This document shows, in pieces, positions 14,574 to 15,678 of a stretch of DNA of 15,678 nt (position 1 is the first letter of the stretch; each line of letters begins with the position of its first letter). A program made the translations under genes and the position numbers. This DNA comes from Streptomyces sp. MMG1533. GTDB taxonomy: Bacteria; Actinomycetota; Actinomycetes; Streptomycetales; Streptomycetaceae. The stretch covers positions 1 to 15,678 of the forward strand of contig NZ_LGDG01000031.1 in NCBI RefSeq assembly GCF_001279775.1, written 5' to 3'. A model generated the notes under the pieces. That model worked only from the letters and a program-made list of their open reading frames with translations. It ran no database searches and was not told the origin of the DNA.

Positions 14574-14592
14574 GGCCGGTCTACAACCGGCC
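14574..14592. promoter_or_regulatory. Inverted repeat in the 250-bp divergent gap
   Basis: GGCCGGT (14574-14580), CTACA, ACCGGCC (14586-14592) is a perfect 7-bp inverted repeat. It is the only clear structure in the gap (14392-14644) between the glycosyltransferase and the SseB-like gene. No transcript is expected to end here, so an operator is likelier than a terminator. I see no strong promoter for either gene. Confidence 0.35.
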
Positions 14593-14644
14593 ATCCGCAA
14601 CGCCGGTGGAGTGTCCGCGTTGCCTGCGGTGATATGTCGATGTG

Positions 14645-15253
14645 ATGATTCCCGGCGTGGCGAATCCAGGGGAGAGCGACGCGGCGGCGGGGCATATACC
14701 CAGGTCCGGCCTGTCCGATTACGTCGAGATGGCGGCACCCCTCACAGGAGCCGAGGGGCGCCCGCAGCCGGTGCCCTCTCAGGCAGACCAATCGCCGGGG
14801 CCTCCCACTTCCGACGCGCCTTCCGGGCCGTCCACCAGCGGTGCTGCAACTCCGCAAGGCGGGGACCAAGTCACCCGCAGGCGCCGTGAGTTCGCCGTGC
14901 TGCTCGGCGAGTTCCGCCGTACCGCCGTACTCGTACCGGTCACCGAGGACGAGTCCCCGCTGACCGGGGACTACGACGGGACCCGTTGGATCTGCGCCTT
15001 CTCGGACGAGTCGGCGCTGGCTCGATTCGCCATCGCAAGGGGTGAGGGCTCGCGGGAGTGGGCGTATCGCCGGGTCCTGGGAGCCCGGTTGCTCGATGTC
15101 GCCATACCGGCGGTGGGCGTCCCGTGCGGGGTGGCTCTGGATGTGGGGAGCGAGGGCGAGGGCGTGCTGTTCCCGCCGGTGGTGGGGATCGTGCCGGACG
15201 CGGCGGCGGTGGATGCGGAGCCGACGGAGATGTACGAGAAGGGGTCGCGGTGA
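14645..15253 (+). CDS. SseB-like protein, probable type VII secretion-associated
   Basis: This protein of about 202 residues has two parts. Residues 1-77 are Pro, Gly, Ser and Thr rich and look disordered. Residues 78-190 look like an SseB N-terminal-type domain. REFAVLLGEFRRTAVLVPV is followed by a WICAFSDESALARFA strand-helix unit, then AIPAVGVPCGVALDVGSEG and VLFPPVVGIVPD. Streptomyces genes of this kind often sit beside ESX/WXG100 genes, as here: the next gene overlaps the stop by 4 nt (GTGA). The start is uncertain. GTG 14642, ATG 14645, GTG 14657 and later GTG codons are all in frame, and none has a good ribosome binding site. No signal peptide. The role is probably cytosolic, perhaps handling the secretion partner; that is inference. 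Confidence 0.65.
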   Translation: MIPGVANPGESDAAAGHIPRSGLSDYVEMAAPLTGAEGRPQPVPSQADQSPGPPTSDAPSGPSTSGAATPQGGDQVTRRRREFAVLLGEFRRTAVLVPVTEDESPLTGDYDGTRWICAFSDESALARFAIARGEGSREWAYRRVLGARLLDVAIPAVGVPCGVALDVGSEGEGVLFPPVVGIVPDAAAVDAEPTEMYEKGSR

Positions 15254-15678
15254 GCGGGGGCGCAGACGGGACGGGGAACGGCGGCAAGGATCTGCAGGCC
15301 GTCGGGCTCGGTGAGATCGCCAAGGGCATCACGCTGACCTTGGAAGAACTCAGAGAACTCGGCATCGACAGTCTCGCCGGGGTGGGGCGCGGATTCTCGG
15401 AACTGCAGCTTTCTGGGCTGAAGTTGGGGCATGGCGAGCTGACGTCGGCGTTCACGTCGTTCTGTGAGCGCTGGGAGTGGGGCGTGCGGGCGCTGGTCGC
15501 GGAGGGGAACGACTTCGCGGAGGGGGTGAAACTTTCGGCGGGTACGTACTACGAGACGGATCAGTACGTCGAGGGCGCTATGAAGATCGTCGCGAATTCC
15601 GTGACGGGCAACCCGTACGCCTCCGAGGACGACGTCACGCGGATGAGCTGGCAGGAGCTGAACCAGAACACCGCGCTC
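15250..15678 (+). CDS. WXG100/EspC-like type VII secretion cargo, partial
   Basis: The frame opens with GTG 15250, overlapping the previous stop, and runs off the window after 143 codons. It has no signal peptide and is mainly helical. A first amphipathic stretch includes LTLEELRELGIDSLAG. A central region holds the tryptophan turn FCERWEWGVRAL (Trp75, Trp77, Gly78). The second helix ends in SAGTYYETDQYV, which contains Tyr100-X3-Asp104, a match to the YxxxD/E export signal of type VII substrates. The W..G turn followed about 25 residues later by YxxxD is the pattern of WXG100/EspC-type proteins. The sequence continues past the motif (NPYASEDDVTRMSWQELNQN), so this may be a larger protein or a separate partner of a downstream toxin. 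Only the N-terminal part is visible. Confidence 0.7.
   Translation, partial: MSGGADGTGNGGKDLQAVGLGEIAKGITLTLEELRELGIDSLAGVGRGFSELQLSGLKLGHGELTSAFTSFCERWEWGVRALVAEGNDFAEGVKLSAGTYYETDQYVEGAMKIVANSVTGNPYASEDDVTRMSWQELNQNTAL

Overview
The window looks like chromosomal DNA from a Streptomyces-type actinomycete. GC is very high, codon third positions are almost all G or C, GTG starts and GTGA stop/start overlaps are common, and the proteins closely resemble streptomycete families. No rRNA, tRNA, CRISPR array, insertion sequence or phage gene was recognised. The long antisense open frames are a side effect of the GC content.

Layout. Positions 1-365 are non-coding, with 32-bp tandem repeats, a 25-bp exact repeat, GC-rich hairpins and a probable promoter/operator. 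Next come two lipid-degradation genes on the + strand: an acyl-CoA dehydrogenase (366-1523) and an acyl-CoA thioesterase II (1559-2425). Converging on them is a conserved protein of uncertain function (3254-2466), followed by a PucR-family regulator (4796-3339), both on the minus strand. Divergent from the regulator is a compact + strand cluster: a sodium:solute symporter (4919-6379), an agmatinase/guanidinobutyrase-type ureohydrolase (6437-7417) and a thiamine-diphosphate enzyme overlapping it (7414-9099). A hairpin sits on the last stop codon. A small-molecule kinase of the APH fold (9144-10199) follows, with an unusual 12-unit hexamer repeat inside the gene.

The rest is mainly minus strand: a small unrecognised gene (10832-10212), a secreted endonuclease I-type nuclease (11847-11038) with a strong terminator, and a large GT39/YkcB-like membrane glycosyltransferase (14391-12037) with long Gly-rich and Ser-rich low-complexity segments. 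At the right edge, on the + strand, an SseB-like gene (14645-15253) overlaps a WXG100/EspC-like gene (15250 to the window end). This looks like the start of a type VII secretion cargo locus.

The most interesting functional unit is regulator-transporter-ureohydrolase-ThDP enzyme. Its composition fits uptake and breakdown of a guanidino compound. The closest known logic is the arginine transaminase route of Pseudomonas aeruginosa, in which 2-ketoarginine is decarboxylated by the ThDP enzyme AruI and 4-guanidinobutyrate is later hydrolysed by GbuA. The aminotransferase and aldehyde dehydrogenase that would complete the path are not in the window, so this is inference. Second in interest are the type VII cargo start at the right edge and the repeat-bearing kinase and glycosyltransferase.
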